Positions 21,325 through 32,518 of a stretch of DNA of 64,000 bases are shown here, piece by piece. A program made the translations under genes and the position numbers. Below the pieces are notes generated by a model that ran no database searches, was not told where the DNA came from, and saw only the letters and a program-made list of their open reading frames with translations. Origin of the DNA: Yponomeuta sedellus (lineage: Eukaryota; Arthropoda; Insecta; Lepidoptera; Yponomeutidae); NCBI GenBank assembly GCA_934045075.1, contig OW203731.1:8289975-8353974 (forward strand). The letters are read 5' to 3'. Numbering within the stretch: position 1 is the stretch's first letter; every line of letters starts with the position of its first letter.

Positions 21325-22424
21325 GGGTAACTTAGTCAGTTTGCCGGCGACCTTCAGTTTTCGGCCATCACGCAGTTTTCACGAAATAATAAGAAAATAA
21401 AATACGCCCGAGTAAAAAATCTATTGTTACCGCATAGATTCTAATGATGTCTTTGCCTACATAATTAAGTTATCTTAGTAGCGTTTCATTTGTTTCCTCA
21501 TTTTGCCCTCGCGTTTCAAGCAGTGTGAGTGTGTGTCGAAAGCAGAGAAAAAAATAGTGCGCGCCAATTATTTGCATGATAAGTTACGACATTGTGTATT
21601 GATTTATCCACCAAAATATTACTATAATGCACAGTTAATATGTTAAACTGATGTTATTTTGATGAAAATGTCTATAATACATAGTACTTTTAGTAAATAT
21701 TAGGTGGACGGATAACTAAGTTCAATTTCGACGAGCCAGTTGATTCTCGGCTGCCTGGCCGAAATCTGACACCGATCCTACGATTATAAATTCATTACTT
21801 TACCATTGAATAATCACTTTTTCCAAATGATATTGTAAAGATATAATTTAAAAAGTATCCAGATTTATGCAGTTAGATTTCGGCCGCATGTTTACTAATT
21901 GCATTCGTGCTTAAAATCCATTTTAATTGTTTTGTATAACGGTGGCCGGGAAAGGGACTTCGTAAATCCACTTTTCGGCCTAAGTTTAATAAAATTACCG
22001 AGAACTAAGGATATTTAGGTTATTTTTCGGTCATTTATAAAAGCGGTGATAAGTAATTTGATTTTTACTCATTTTATTGTAATAACAATAAAATGAGTAA
22101 AAATCAAAGAGAATAAATATAAAAACGATACACCACCATAAAAATAAGAGTTATTAGAAAAAACAAAAATTGGCCGAAAACTAACAAAACAAGTGGCCGT
22201 AAACTGAAATAGGTGGCCGGGAAAGGGCAAAATCCACACCTCACGATATTTTTATTTTTATAATTAAACGATAATGTTTTCTTAGATGAAGGTTTGAAAA
22301 ATGGAAATTGCATTAGTTTTATGATTCAAAAGTATTTTATTTGTCCATTTTTGTTTACTCTGTCATTGAAAAAAATCGCTCGGAATATGTGTCCTTAAGT
22401 GGCCGAAAACCGGCTAAACTACCC
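21325..22424. mobile_element. 1.1-kb TIR element, GGCCG-rich
   Basis: Flanked by TA (21323-21324, 22425-22426). Ends are imperfect inverted repeats: GGGTAACTTAGTCAGTTTG on the left and, reversed, GGGTAGTTTAGCCGGTTTTC on the right. Motifs of the type TGGCCG(A/G)(A/G)AA recur about ten times on both strands. A perfect 24-bp hairpin sits at 22057-22108. No transposase. The superfamily is unclear; the TA flank suggests Tc1/mariner-like insertion. Confidence 0.6.
22057..22108. repeat. perfect 24-bp hairpin
   Basis: Arms 22057-22080 and 22085-22108 pair perfectly around AATA, inside the GGCCG-rich TIR element. Confidence 0.95.
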
Positions 22425-22445
22425 TATCTGGAATATTTTCGTCCA

Positions 22446-22585
22446 TTTTTTCTCCAATATGATAGATAGAGATAGAGAACACTTTATTGTACATAAAAAT
22501 GGAAATTACACAGATATTTTTTAACCTAAGAGTACAGACGGCGGCCTTATCACTAAAAGTGATCTCTTCCAGACAACCTTATGAT
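22446..22585 (-). mobile_element. LINE-like 3' end (L3) with GATA-type tail
   Basis: GATAGATAGAGATAGAGAAC, ACTTTATTGTACATAAAAAT and GCGGCCTTATCACTAAAAGT: the antisense version of the block at 9395. Confidence 0.6.
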
Positions 22586-25270
22586 CTAGTTTTTGAAATG
22601 GAACTGTTTTCAACATTCAACCCTTTTGTACTGACTGTTGGTATTTGACATGTATACGAAAGAATTATGACATTTCACACTTATCAATCTGTCAATGTTT
22701 ATAGGAAACGGCTAATAATCATTGTTAAAATTACTACGGATTTTCTTTATGTCAGCCTTGCTTTACCTTGCTACGTAACTCGTGTATACTTCATTAGGTA
22801 GTCTGCGTCAACTGTCTGGACACTACCAAATAATTTCACCTAACACAGCATAGGTATCAAAGGGGTGGGTGTCTGGAGTCTAGACTACGCTGCACTCTTT
22901 AACAACGACGACATCTTGTCGGAGGGTACCTAATTGTGTATACCGTATTCCGAACAATAAATAATTACATTTACGTCGCGCCGGCAAGCGTATTAAATTA
23001 CGCCTGCCATCTACAAATAAAAAGGAAAACTCTGAATAACATTTGATTACGTTCCGAAGAAACCTGTTTGGTACTTCTCCTTTTCTTTTGCCTTCCAATC
23101 TTCGAAAACATAGATGTGTATTTTGGTCGCTACTGATTCTGAAGACTTTACTATTGATGAAGACTTGATGACGTTGACCGGTATCGATTGATATAACTAT
23201 GGCAAGAGCTGACTCCGCACCGCCGGTTTGGGAACCCTGAGATCGGAAAAGGTTCTGCAGGGGCCCGCTACAAATAATATTTTAAGTCATAAAACTATAT
23301 AAAACTACAATTCCAGGCTTATGTACATTGCGTAGGCGATTAGTACCTACAGTAATTGATAAGTCGATGTACATTGCGTAGGCGATTAGTACCTACAGTA
23401 ATTGTTAGTCTTTCTACTTGTTAATTTGTAATATGCAATGTTACATTGAACTGCCATAGCAAACCATGAACTATATATAATTATTTCCAGGGCCCTCTTT
23501 CATAAATCAACAAATAGTGATAAACTTAGTTTTCGCCTTATTTAGCCTCACGTTGGGTCAGTTGAGAAAAGTTACTAACTATACCTTTAAAACAAACGGG
23601 CAAGTGCGTGTCGGACCACGCGCAGTGTAGGGCTCCGTAGCAGAAGGGTAATTTTACCCAATTTTAACATAAATTTACAACAAATTTTCCTTTTATAAGC
23701 TGGTCGTGCATTACAAATTACCTTTTAAAGCCCAATAGCCGTGATAGTTTCACTTTTAAGTTCATTATAGTAGTGTGCTACTGCCCTGATGATTTTTTTC
23801 ACGTTTCTGCAGTGAACCGTTTAGCTGGGAGAGGTGAGTGGCGCCCTAGAGTTTAATTTTTTTTATTGTTAATTGCTTTTTATTGTTAGATCGTTTTATA
23901 ACTAATTTATTTACACAAGACACGCACATTCGGACATGTTTACATATGCAAATCACGTTTTCAGTATGTTCATGTAAAACAGAGTTTTTTGTGTTAACCT
24001 ATACCTACTATTAGATGAGGAAACAAATGTATTCAAATATTCAGACAATTTGGTAACAGAACCTTTTACGGACATGACATTGAGTGCAAACTACCACCAA
24101 ATACTTGTTAGAATAATAGCGCATCGTCATATTTGAGTTACAATTTGTATCTAGTTAGTTGGAGGTTAACGTAATATGCAGAATTCGGCTGAAGATTTGG
24201 TAGATACTTACGTCTACATTATGTACCTACTATAATAAAATCTTGGGTGTTTAGTTATTTCAATTACTTGCTGTAGATAATGCATAAAAATATAATATTG
24301 TTTGTAATTTTGGGCCTTAGGCTGTGTTCAAACCAAACGTATAGTCAGCTGCCGAATGTGAGCAGGCCTGCAGTGAGCCCCAGTGTAAACCTGAAAATAC
24401 GTAGCCAATCAGCGACCGCGGCGCGCATATTAATCAGCCGTCCAATATCAGTGTCTACGCATAACGTAATAAAGTATTGTCGGTTAGATGTGAACGAAAA
24501 AGGTAATATTTATAGAAATACAATAAACTGCGTCACGCTCGCTCACTTTTGGCGGCTGAAAGTCAGTTTCGTGTGAACTCATCCTTAGAGCTATCGTGTT
24601 TCTTATCTAAGTTACTTATAAAACCCATTATATCTAAGATCCAAACAACCAAACAATCATGAACATGATCGTGCTTCTTTCATCGGCTTTGCTAGTTTGT
24701 ATTTTGTTTATGCTAGACCTTTTAGGCGGGCGGCGCCCAGTGCCGCGCCCTACATTCGAGATTTGGGTCAAGAGTAAACCAGAATGCTCCGAAAGTTCAG
24801 AACTGAGGTGCAAGTGCCTTGCGTAGTGTAGTTCCCGGAATAGTTTCACTGCTCCCATTGTTTTGCGGTTTACGTACTCGGAAATTCAAAATTCCTGTGA
24901 TACTAGTTTGGTATTAGTTTGCCAAGTACCATTCTATAAGTGGAAAAGTACACCAGCCTTGTCGAGTTCGAGCCAGGGTAAAATAATCACAAATGTTTTT
25001 ATTTCATTTCTACTTGAAATCTCTGATGCACAAAAGCTTTAAGCGTTCCCAAACGCGCCTCTTTAATGTAATAAAAATATATTTATTAACAGTGGTTTCA
25101 AATGTGCGTGGTACTCTAATAGGAACTTCTAATTACAGTAATAGTTGAAGTTACCACTCGGATAATGTCAAACTAACAAACATTAGTTCTAAGATCTTTC
25201 TTTTTATACAGGGTGAATCGCAAAAAATATCGTTATATTAAAAAATACGTTATGTGTAGACGCTGATATT
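22586..25270. other. gene-free region with small repeats
   Basis: No gene recognised. 23321-23405 is a 46-bp direct tandem duplication (ATGTACATTGCGTAGGCGAT starts at 23321 and 23367). 23595-23650 resembles the end of a transposon family also seen at 52865-52925 (GGGCAAGTGCGTGTCGGACC). 24310-24600 is a possible MITE with weak inverted ends (CTTAGGCTGTGTTCAAACC; TGTGAACTCATCCTTAGAG). Confidence 0.45.
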
Positions 25271-25272
25271 CG

Positions 25273-25465
25273 GACGACCTCTGTGGCGCAACGGTAGCGC
25301 ATCTGCCTATCATGCGAGAGGTCCCGGGTTCGATCCCCGGCTGGGGAAAAATAAACACCGCAGGTCTTCGATGTATCGTCGCTGTCTCTGGTACCCACGA
25401 CACAGGGTATCCTAATGTGGGGCTCGAAGCAATGTATGTGCCAGTATGTAAATGTTATATTATGT
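25273..25465 (+). mobile_element. SINE-B
   Basis: tRNA-like head (TGGCGCAACGGTAGCG; GGTTCGATCC) and tail CACGACACAGGGTATCC / ATGTAAATGTTATATT. Confidence 0.8.
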
Positions 25466-26040
25466 TATATCAACTGTTCCTTACATTTTATAATGGTAAC
25501 TTAGAGTCATTTTTGGATGCATAAGGTATAGGGACTTTATTACACCTTGTATAAGATCATTACGCCCAGTTTTGGGTCCTCATTCCGTAATAGCTAAGCC
25601 CCATCTGTCGTCGTCAATGCAGATAATGTGAAACGTCCAATTCAGTCTTACCGACAACTTGGCTAGGAATCACCTTCTTTCGGAGTTTGTCTTTTTATGA
25701 ACAGAAGGGCCAAGAGATTAATTACTTCAGCGTGGGATTTTTTCCCTGAAATCATTTCTATTGGATCTTTGGTTATGCACCACGTTATATATTGTTTTGC
25801 AAATAGAAAACACTTTATTGCACAACCAGAATAAATAATTACATAAGATAGAGTAGGTTTCTGTTTTAACTGAAAAGTCTGCTATTTTGAAGTGGCGATG
25901 TGTTTTACAAATTCACAAGCATCACTAGCTTCTGGTCAGTGACGCATCGATGGCTCATCCATCATCGACACTCGAGATAGTAGTTACGGTTCTTTTGTCG
26001 ATAATAGAGCTTTTGCATGCGTTTGCTTTTTTTATGTAGC
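25466..26040. other. unassigned
   Basis: Carries a short antisense L3 LINE-tail scrap (ACACTTTATTGCACAACC) at about 25803-25850. Otherwise nothing recognised. Confidence 0.4.
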
Positions 26041-26425
26041 AAAAACATGTATTTGAGTGGCGAAGCGCATGTTCTATTCTGAACTAGAGGAGGGCAAGTG
26101 GAATCATGGCGGTCCCCTCCTCCGGTACAAAGATGTCCAAAAGCGACACACGAAGAGATGCAACTGCCAAGTACCTACGTGAGTTTGAAATTCAGCGTAA
26201 AGCTGACGTTGATACCAAAGGCGACGAGTTAAAGGCTCGCCCACCTGCTGCTATAACATATTACTATGAGAACGGCATTCTCACGTGCTCTCAGTGTGCA
26301 CGGAGTTTCGCCGCGAAGATAGGCTACATAAGCCATCTTCGAGCGCACCAGCGCCATATCTCTGATTAGGGGTCAAAGTGGTCGCCATGGCCGAAATCGG
26401 TCGGAGCAATCATCATCATCATCAT
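26041..26425 (+). pseudogene. LINE ORF2 C-terminus with zinc knuckle, 5'-truncated
   Basis: One frame reads [18 protein letters not shown] then [15 protein letters not shown], the post-reverse-transcriptase segment of RTE/CR1-like LINEs. Another frame (26106-26369) supplies the downstream part, ending in a C2H2-type finger CSQCARSF...HLRAHQRH. A frameshift therefore separates the two. A (CAT)n tail at 26408-26425 marks the 3' end. The reverse-transcriptase and endonuclease domains are absent: a typical dead 5'-truncated insertion. Confidence 0.7.
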
Positions 26426-26609
26426 ATAGACAGAACGAGAGAGGCCTTCTCTCAGAGAGAGACTTTAAACATCACGCGTGACAAAGCCGGATTAGTGATT
26501 TCCAGCACCGAGCTATGTAAACCTCATGCGAACTTCACAATTCTGCAGTTTCGTCACAACTTTTTCATCGTGTTAGCGAATGGTATTGCTACAAATTCAC
26601 AAATGTAAG

Positions 26610-26750
26610 TCGTCGTCGTCGTCGTCGTCGTCAAGCTATACTAGTCCACTGCTGAACATAGCCCTCCTCTAAAGAGCGCCACGTTGTGCTATCATAGGGG
26701 GTAATGCCCATAACCCCCACGCTGGGTATGCGGGTTGGGGATCGAATCAA
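26610..26750 (+). mobile_element. R2 repeat with (GTC)n
   Basis: A run of eight CGT/GTC units leads into TAGTCCACTGCTGAACATAG and CCCACGCTGGGTATGCGGG, as at 19845. Confidence 0.6.
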
Positions 26751-27175
26751 ATGTACGTACCTCGCTCATGTTTAAATTCTTTTAGATTTTTTCTGGATGT
26801 AAAAATTTTTTTTATCTAATCTAATATTTATTATAAATATCGTGTTAAAATAATTTTTATTATTTTTTCTTCGTATATTTCGAATAAAATAGATCGTACG
26901 CTAATTAATATGGTATACAATATAAATTATATTTGTTGAAATTTATTTGCTTAATGCGATTAAGGAATGTTTTATGACGAGCAAAAAACAAATACATAAT
27001 TGCAACGGTTTACATACATCTAGGACTACATAATATAGCCTGAAGAAGAAGAAGAAGACATACATCCAGGAAAAAACTGAATTACCTATCCCTTTTCAGC
27101 CAAGGATCCTTAGGAAATAAAATTTACTAGGACCCAAAAAAAATTAAACTAAACTTTTTTTCTAACTTATATTAT
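26751..27175. other. AT-rich, one R2 scrap
   Basis: 27020-27062 is an antisense R2 end with a GAA run. The rest is AT-rich and unassigned. Confidence 0.4.
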
Positions 27176-27307
27176 GAAAAGTAAATAGAGATAACAATTT
27201 ATTAGTGCCGTCAACCCAAATATTAGTAGCGATAAAGTGTTGTTACTTTTTCGCAACTAATATTTGGGTTGACGGCACTAATAAATTGTTATCTCGAATT
27301 ACTTTTC
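27176..27307. repeat. 132-bp near-perfect hairpin
   Basis: Almost completely self-complementary. The outer 9 bp pair (GAAAAGTAA / TTACTTTTC), then after a 3x3 internal loop about 40 bp pair perfectly (containing AATTTATTAGTGCCGTCAAC). Pairing then continues with few mismatches to a GTTGTT loop. No obvious target duplication. It may be a palindromic MITE or a small-RNA hairpin. Confidence 0.75.
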
Positions 27308-28445
27308 AAAGCTGAATCACAGGATATTTCTATTAAATGGGATTCCCGTGTCATTGTGAAGCCAATAAATAATATCAGTAACGTGATAACATCTGAACCG
27401 CTGGCGCTTGTGCCCTGTGTTAAGTGAATACGAGACTGGGTGTAGCTTTTATTTATTATTGTTTAATAGTCCAGAAACGACACTACGAACCCCCAGACAT
27501 ATACTTGTGAACCCTCAGGGGTCCACAGACCATAGGTCGATTAACAACATTCCACCGGTATTTTAATTCTTCTTTTCGTGTCAGCAATTCGACCAGTTTA
27601 TATTTTTCCTGCCCAATAGTTGGCAGGTATTATGATACTGAAAAGACACCACGTTCCACGCACAATAGCAATAAGCACTCTACAAATGACTTGTCACTTG
27701 TAGACTCGCCTGTCGTCAAAAGTACCTACATATGAATTTAATTGTAATTCTCATTGTGACTTTGAACAGTTCGAGTTAACTTTACTACTGTTTTTCGGTT
27801 TATTGGGCCCTGTACGTTTTATATTAAAATACCATAAAACAGCCAAGGTTGATATCAAGATCGTCTGATACAGATTTATTACTGGATTCGAATCGTAAAA
27901 CTGACGCACGCAAGTCTAAGAAGGCTTTGGAATTAACACTATACTCGTCATGTATGTTGAATTACTCACTCACTCATACGCAGGAATTAGGAATATTTCC
28001 ATTGGGAAGCGTAAACGTTTCCCAAAGAGAGCATTTTTTATTTCGTTAGAGGATTCAATAACTCTGAAGGATGCCAATTGCAGTTCTCTTTTATTTTAAG
28101 TTTCGTTGGTAAAGTGAACAGCAGCTCGACTTTTGCATTATTGTTGCATAACGTAGTTACTCCATAGGTGAAGGAAAACAGCTTATGGAAGCCTGTGAGG
28201 GACCTCTGCACTTAAAATCCCAATTCTGTGATGATCTCTGAGAAAATGCCTGTGCGCTACTGTGTGCGATGTATAATTATGCTATAGGCTATTTTATGTA
28301 CAGCACGAAAAGACTGAATAGAGAAAGAGATTGAATAACTATTTAGTTTAGCAATACTTTCAACTGTCGGGGGCCAAATTATTATACTCAGCGTTTATTA
28401 TATTTTTTCAGTATTATGACATGTATTTAGTATACTTTATTTTTT
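27308..28445. other. unassigned
   Basis: No gene or known repeat seen in this 1.1-kb stretch. Confidence 0.4.
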
Positions 28446-28650
28446 GACGGCCTCTGTGGCGCAGCGGTAGCGCATCTGCCTACCATGCAAGAGGTCCCGG
28501 GTTCGATTCCCAGCTGGGGATAAAAAAAAACCCAGGTCTCGGATGTTTACATGTTTGTGATGTCGTTGTTTTTGGTTCCCACGACACAGGGTATCCTAGT
28601 GTGGGACCAGAAGCAATGTATGTGCCTGTATGTAAATGTTATGTTACGTT
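28446..28650 (+). mobile_element. SINE-B
   Basis: Complete tRNA-like head (TGGCGCAGCGGTAGCGCATC; GGTTCGATTCCCAGC) and tail. It ends near ATGTAAATGTTATGTTACG, about 200 bp outside the candidate 7-kb transposon. Confidence 0.8.
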
Positions 28651-30027
28651 ACGAGCATAAAATGCCAACTTTTTGCAGACTTAAAAAAGGCTTACGACGA
28701 AATAACAAATGCAAAAAACATATCAATGCTCACGAAAGTTCAAAGAAAGTTGTTATAGCGCTGATAGAAAGTGGGCAGTGTAGGTTATATAATATATTTT
28801 TTTTCTTAAGATAAAAGAAGGAATAGTAGTTTTCGTCGTCAGCGTAATGATTCGAGGGGTGAAAGCCTATTTGGTTGAAGCGACATTTTTGGAATTTTAC
28901 AGGAGAGCGTTTTAAAGTTTTTAATTTCCGTAAAAAAATAATTAAAAAAACGGTAGGTTATTCTTACATAAAAATGATACAAACTAGTTTCGTTCGAAAA
29001 GTCTCAATTTTTGGTTTTATTATTCACCTTGTAATGACATTATTATTAAAAAAAATTCGCTTCATACAAAGTAACCACATAATAGAGGAAGGCAAAAGGA
29101 TTTAACCTCCTCATTATTCTGCTGACGGTTGAAAGCAAAATGGTTTAAGTGTTACTTTTATTGTCTTTCAGAGTATGGCTTAGTGCTTTAACCAACATTC
29201 TTTCAACTGTTTGTATAATATATAATAAAAGTCATACTTCTGAAAAAAAAAACTGGATTGAGTAAATTTAATTGGTTTAAAATCCATAATATAATATTAC
29301 AGAGTAAAATCATAATAGCTTAAACAACAATTTTAATACAATAGCATTTGTTTTAAATCACATCTGTTTGTATAACTTTATAAATGATGGTGAATGATAC
29401 AATGCAATTGTTTCTCATTTTAAAAGTTCAATGTAAGTGGAGATTATTGTTTTTTTAAATAAAAGAAGATCTTTCATAAAAATGTTTTATTTAAATTATC
29501 TTATATCGCCTACGAGAATCATCCGCCTTATAATTATCATAATCAGTTTCTTAAACAACTATTTATGCCACAAATTTTAATTTTAGTATCCTTTTAGGAA
29601 AACAGCCTTTAATTCAGTCATAATTATTATGATTAAGTATTATAATGAAAACTAAATTATTTATAATCATGAAAATTTAACATTCGTGAGGTTATAATCA
29701 TTTTAAACTTTCATTACCGACTATTTATGCAACAAATTACAGCTATTTTAAACGTCCTTATAAGAAAACAGCCTTTGTATCATCTAACAGTCTTATTTTG
29801 AGCAAGTACAATCAACATAATTAACTAGATAATAATGACTCTAAATATTTAACATCACAAACTAATCAGTCTGTCAATTCTATGCTAATTAAAAAAAAGT
29901 AAACAAGACACTTTTGAAAAGTATTGCTATTAAGTATCTCCGCCAATTTAATTGGCGTTAAAAAAATATCACAAAAGATACTAATCATAAAAATCAACAT
30001 CACGTTGTAGGAATACAATAATAGATG

Positions 30028-30033
30028 CTTTAT
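30028..30033 (-). terminator. poly(A) signal of the DUF7869-like gene
   Basis: Minus-strand AATAAA 21-26 bp after the stop codon at 30054, in AT-rich sequence. Confidence 0.55.
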
Positions 30034-31597
30034 TATTTATCTAAGCACTGCCATCATTCATCATCTTCGATGTCTGTATCGATGAGTACATCCCTCCCAT
30101 TGTATTTCGGGAAATTTAAGTATTCTGCATGGAATACTCTTGGTATGGCGTTAGTGTCACATAACTTCTTTAGGTCGTTATATTTTGTTATGGTGATTGG
30201 TAAGCACGATTTATATTTCGGGCTCAGTGACTTTGGTTTTGAGATAATTGGTATAGTTTCTTGAGCAGCATCATTACTCATACTGTACTTAACAGTCATA
30301 ACATTTGGTGTTGACTTTTTGAAAGTCGCGACCCGTATCTTGCTGATCTTTCCTTGAAGGTTGTCTTTGAAGTATTTTTCTGATAGGTCATCAAAAATTT
30401 TGAACTGGTCGTGAGTTAAACTTTCCACTTCATAGGGCTTGGACTCTTTTCGGGCCAGTTGGCACACCATCATCCACTGAGATGGAGCCCATACAATCAT
30501 GTTGCGTACAGAACTTTCAATAGTTGAATGTACACTATCCACTGTCATCTCAGTATGTCCAGGCAACAAGTAATTCATTTGAATTTTCTCGAGATTTTCC
30601 GACATCAATAGTGCGTTGTGAACTGCTGCAAGGACAATTTTATTTTTGTTTTGGCCGGGGCACGAGTCCGAGTATAATATTAAGCTCTTTATAGTTTTCC
30701 TTCGGTCGACATCCGCAATATATTTCTGTAATATTGTGGCAATTTCATTGCCCCCTCTTTTTCCTTCTGTCTCTCCCCATAAGAAACAGAAACCATTTCT
30801 GGTTACACTTTCGTAAAAGCACAAATTATATACAGCATATTTGCGAGAATAAAATAAAAGCATGCTATTGCCGTGTGAGGTATTGAGAACCTTTTGCAAA
30901 TCAAATGAGGTGCATAGAATAGAGGGATTTTTTTACAGAGTTCTCGATGAATTTTCAATCTCCGTTTAGATGCGTCCTTTTCTTTTAGATGAGTTTTTAT
31001 TTCAGATTCTGTTTTGTCTTTTCCTTCATATTTTAAGCATTTTAAACATTTATCCTTCTTAGGGACGTGGAAACCCAGATTAAATTCTTTATTGAATATG
31101 TTTCGAAAAAGTTTCTCATTAATTACATCCACACCTTGGCTGGCACGATCCTCCTTGTATATACGATACAATTTTTTTATGTTTTTATATTCGGTGGGGA
31201 GGTATAGTCTTGTGCTATCTTTTCTGCAGTAATGTGATGGTATAGCCGGTAAACTTTTTAGAAAATTCACAGCAGAGCTTTTCACATTATCAGGAGTTTT
31301 ATTAAAGGGAACGGTTTTTCCTCTTGCATAATTTTTTGCAGAACCCAAATTAAAGCTGGCGTTTGACAATGTGTAATACACATCTTTGACTGATATCAAG
31401 TGTCTTCAGAAGAAACTGTAAACAGACTTGACGACGCCCTTCCCCATCATTTATAAAGTAATGGAAAGTGTTTGACCGGTACGAAGAATCTTTATTTCTC
31501 TTTCTAGTTACTTCATTTTTAGTTGACATTGCAACTAGCCAATCCTTTTTTCGTTCTGCAGACAAACTCCAAAAATGATCAAATAAGTTTCTTCTCT

Positions 31598-32518
31598 AAA
31601 AACCTATTTAGAGGCTAAAAATTTCACCCATGCCGGGATTCGAACCCGCAACCTCTGGCTATCCGTACCAGCGCTCTACCAATTGAGCCAATGGGCGACT
31701 CACGGCATCAGTGAAATTTCGAACCTCTTTACAATATTCTCTGTATTACGTACAGGCAGTGACATCTGACTTAAGCAAATTGCATTACTTACAGCCCCGA
31801 CTACCTACTTTGCAGTTAGGTTTAACATCGGAACGATATCACTGTACCCACATGATTACACTATTTTTATTTTTAATGCACTAACCCGTGCTAAGGAACA
31901 AATTTAAAAACCTATTTAGAGGCTAAAAATTTCACCCATGCCGGGATTCGAACCCGCAACCTCTGGCTATCCGTACCAGCGCTCTACCAATTGAGCCAAT
32001 GGGTGTCTCACGGCATCAGTGAAATTTCGAACCTCTTTACAATATTCTCTGTATTACCATTGAATTTGAAGTAAGAATTCAATGGTATTACGTACAGGCA
32101 GTGACATCTGACTTAAGCAAATTGCATTACTTACAGCCCCGACTACCTACTTTGCAGTTAGGTTTAACATCGGAACGATATCACTGTACCCACATGATTA
32201 CACTATTTTTATTTTTAATGCACTAACCCGTGCTAAGGAACAAAGCAAACTAACTGCAAAGTAGGTAGTCAGGGCTGTAAGTAATGCAATTTGCTTAAGT
32301 CAGATGTCACTGCCTGTACGTAATACAGAGAATATTGTAAAGAGGTTCGAAATTTCACTGATGCCGTGAGTCGCCTATTGGCTCAATTGGTAGAGCGCTG
32401 GTACGGATAGCCAGAGGTTGCGAGTTCGAATCCCGGCATGGGTGAAATTTTTAGCCTCTAAATAGGTTTTTAAATTTGTTCCTTAGCACGGGTTAGTGCA
32501 TTAAAAATAAAAATAGTG
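31598..32518. mobile_element. composite SINE-A insertion inside the DUF7869-like exon
   Basis: TAAGTTTCTTCTCT is present at 31584-31597 and 32519-32532, a 14-bp target-site duplication. Inside are two SINE-A copies in the same orientation (about 31598-31855 and 31856-32235) and one inverted copy (about 32240-32518). Removing the insert and one duplication rejoins the exon reading frame (EIKRRNL...DHFW). The second copy carries a 34-bp palindromic insertion at 32057-32090. Confidence 0.85.
32057..32090. repeat. 34-bp palindromic insertion in a SINE
   Basis: The neighbouring SINE copy reads CTGTATTACGTACAGG here. This copy has 34 extra bases beginning CCATTGAATT and ending AATGGTATTA, with TATTA at both sides (32052-32056, 32086-32090). 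The insert folds into ACCATTGAATT / AATTCAATGGT. Confidence 0.75.

Noticed and set aside
28446..28520. tRNA genes at this and other tRNA-like sites (e.g. 15010, 12725, 46856, 57175)
   Set aside because: Each tRNA-like block is part of a longer repeat present several times with mutated stems, hence SINEs and not tRNA genes.
28672..28710. FADLKKAYDEI-like reverse-transcriptase motif
   Set aside because: Only about 11 codons match and the frame breaks after; could be a LINE relic but not supportable alone.
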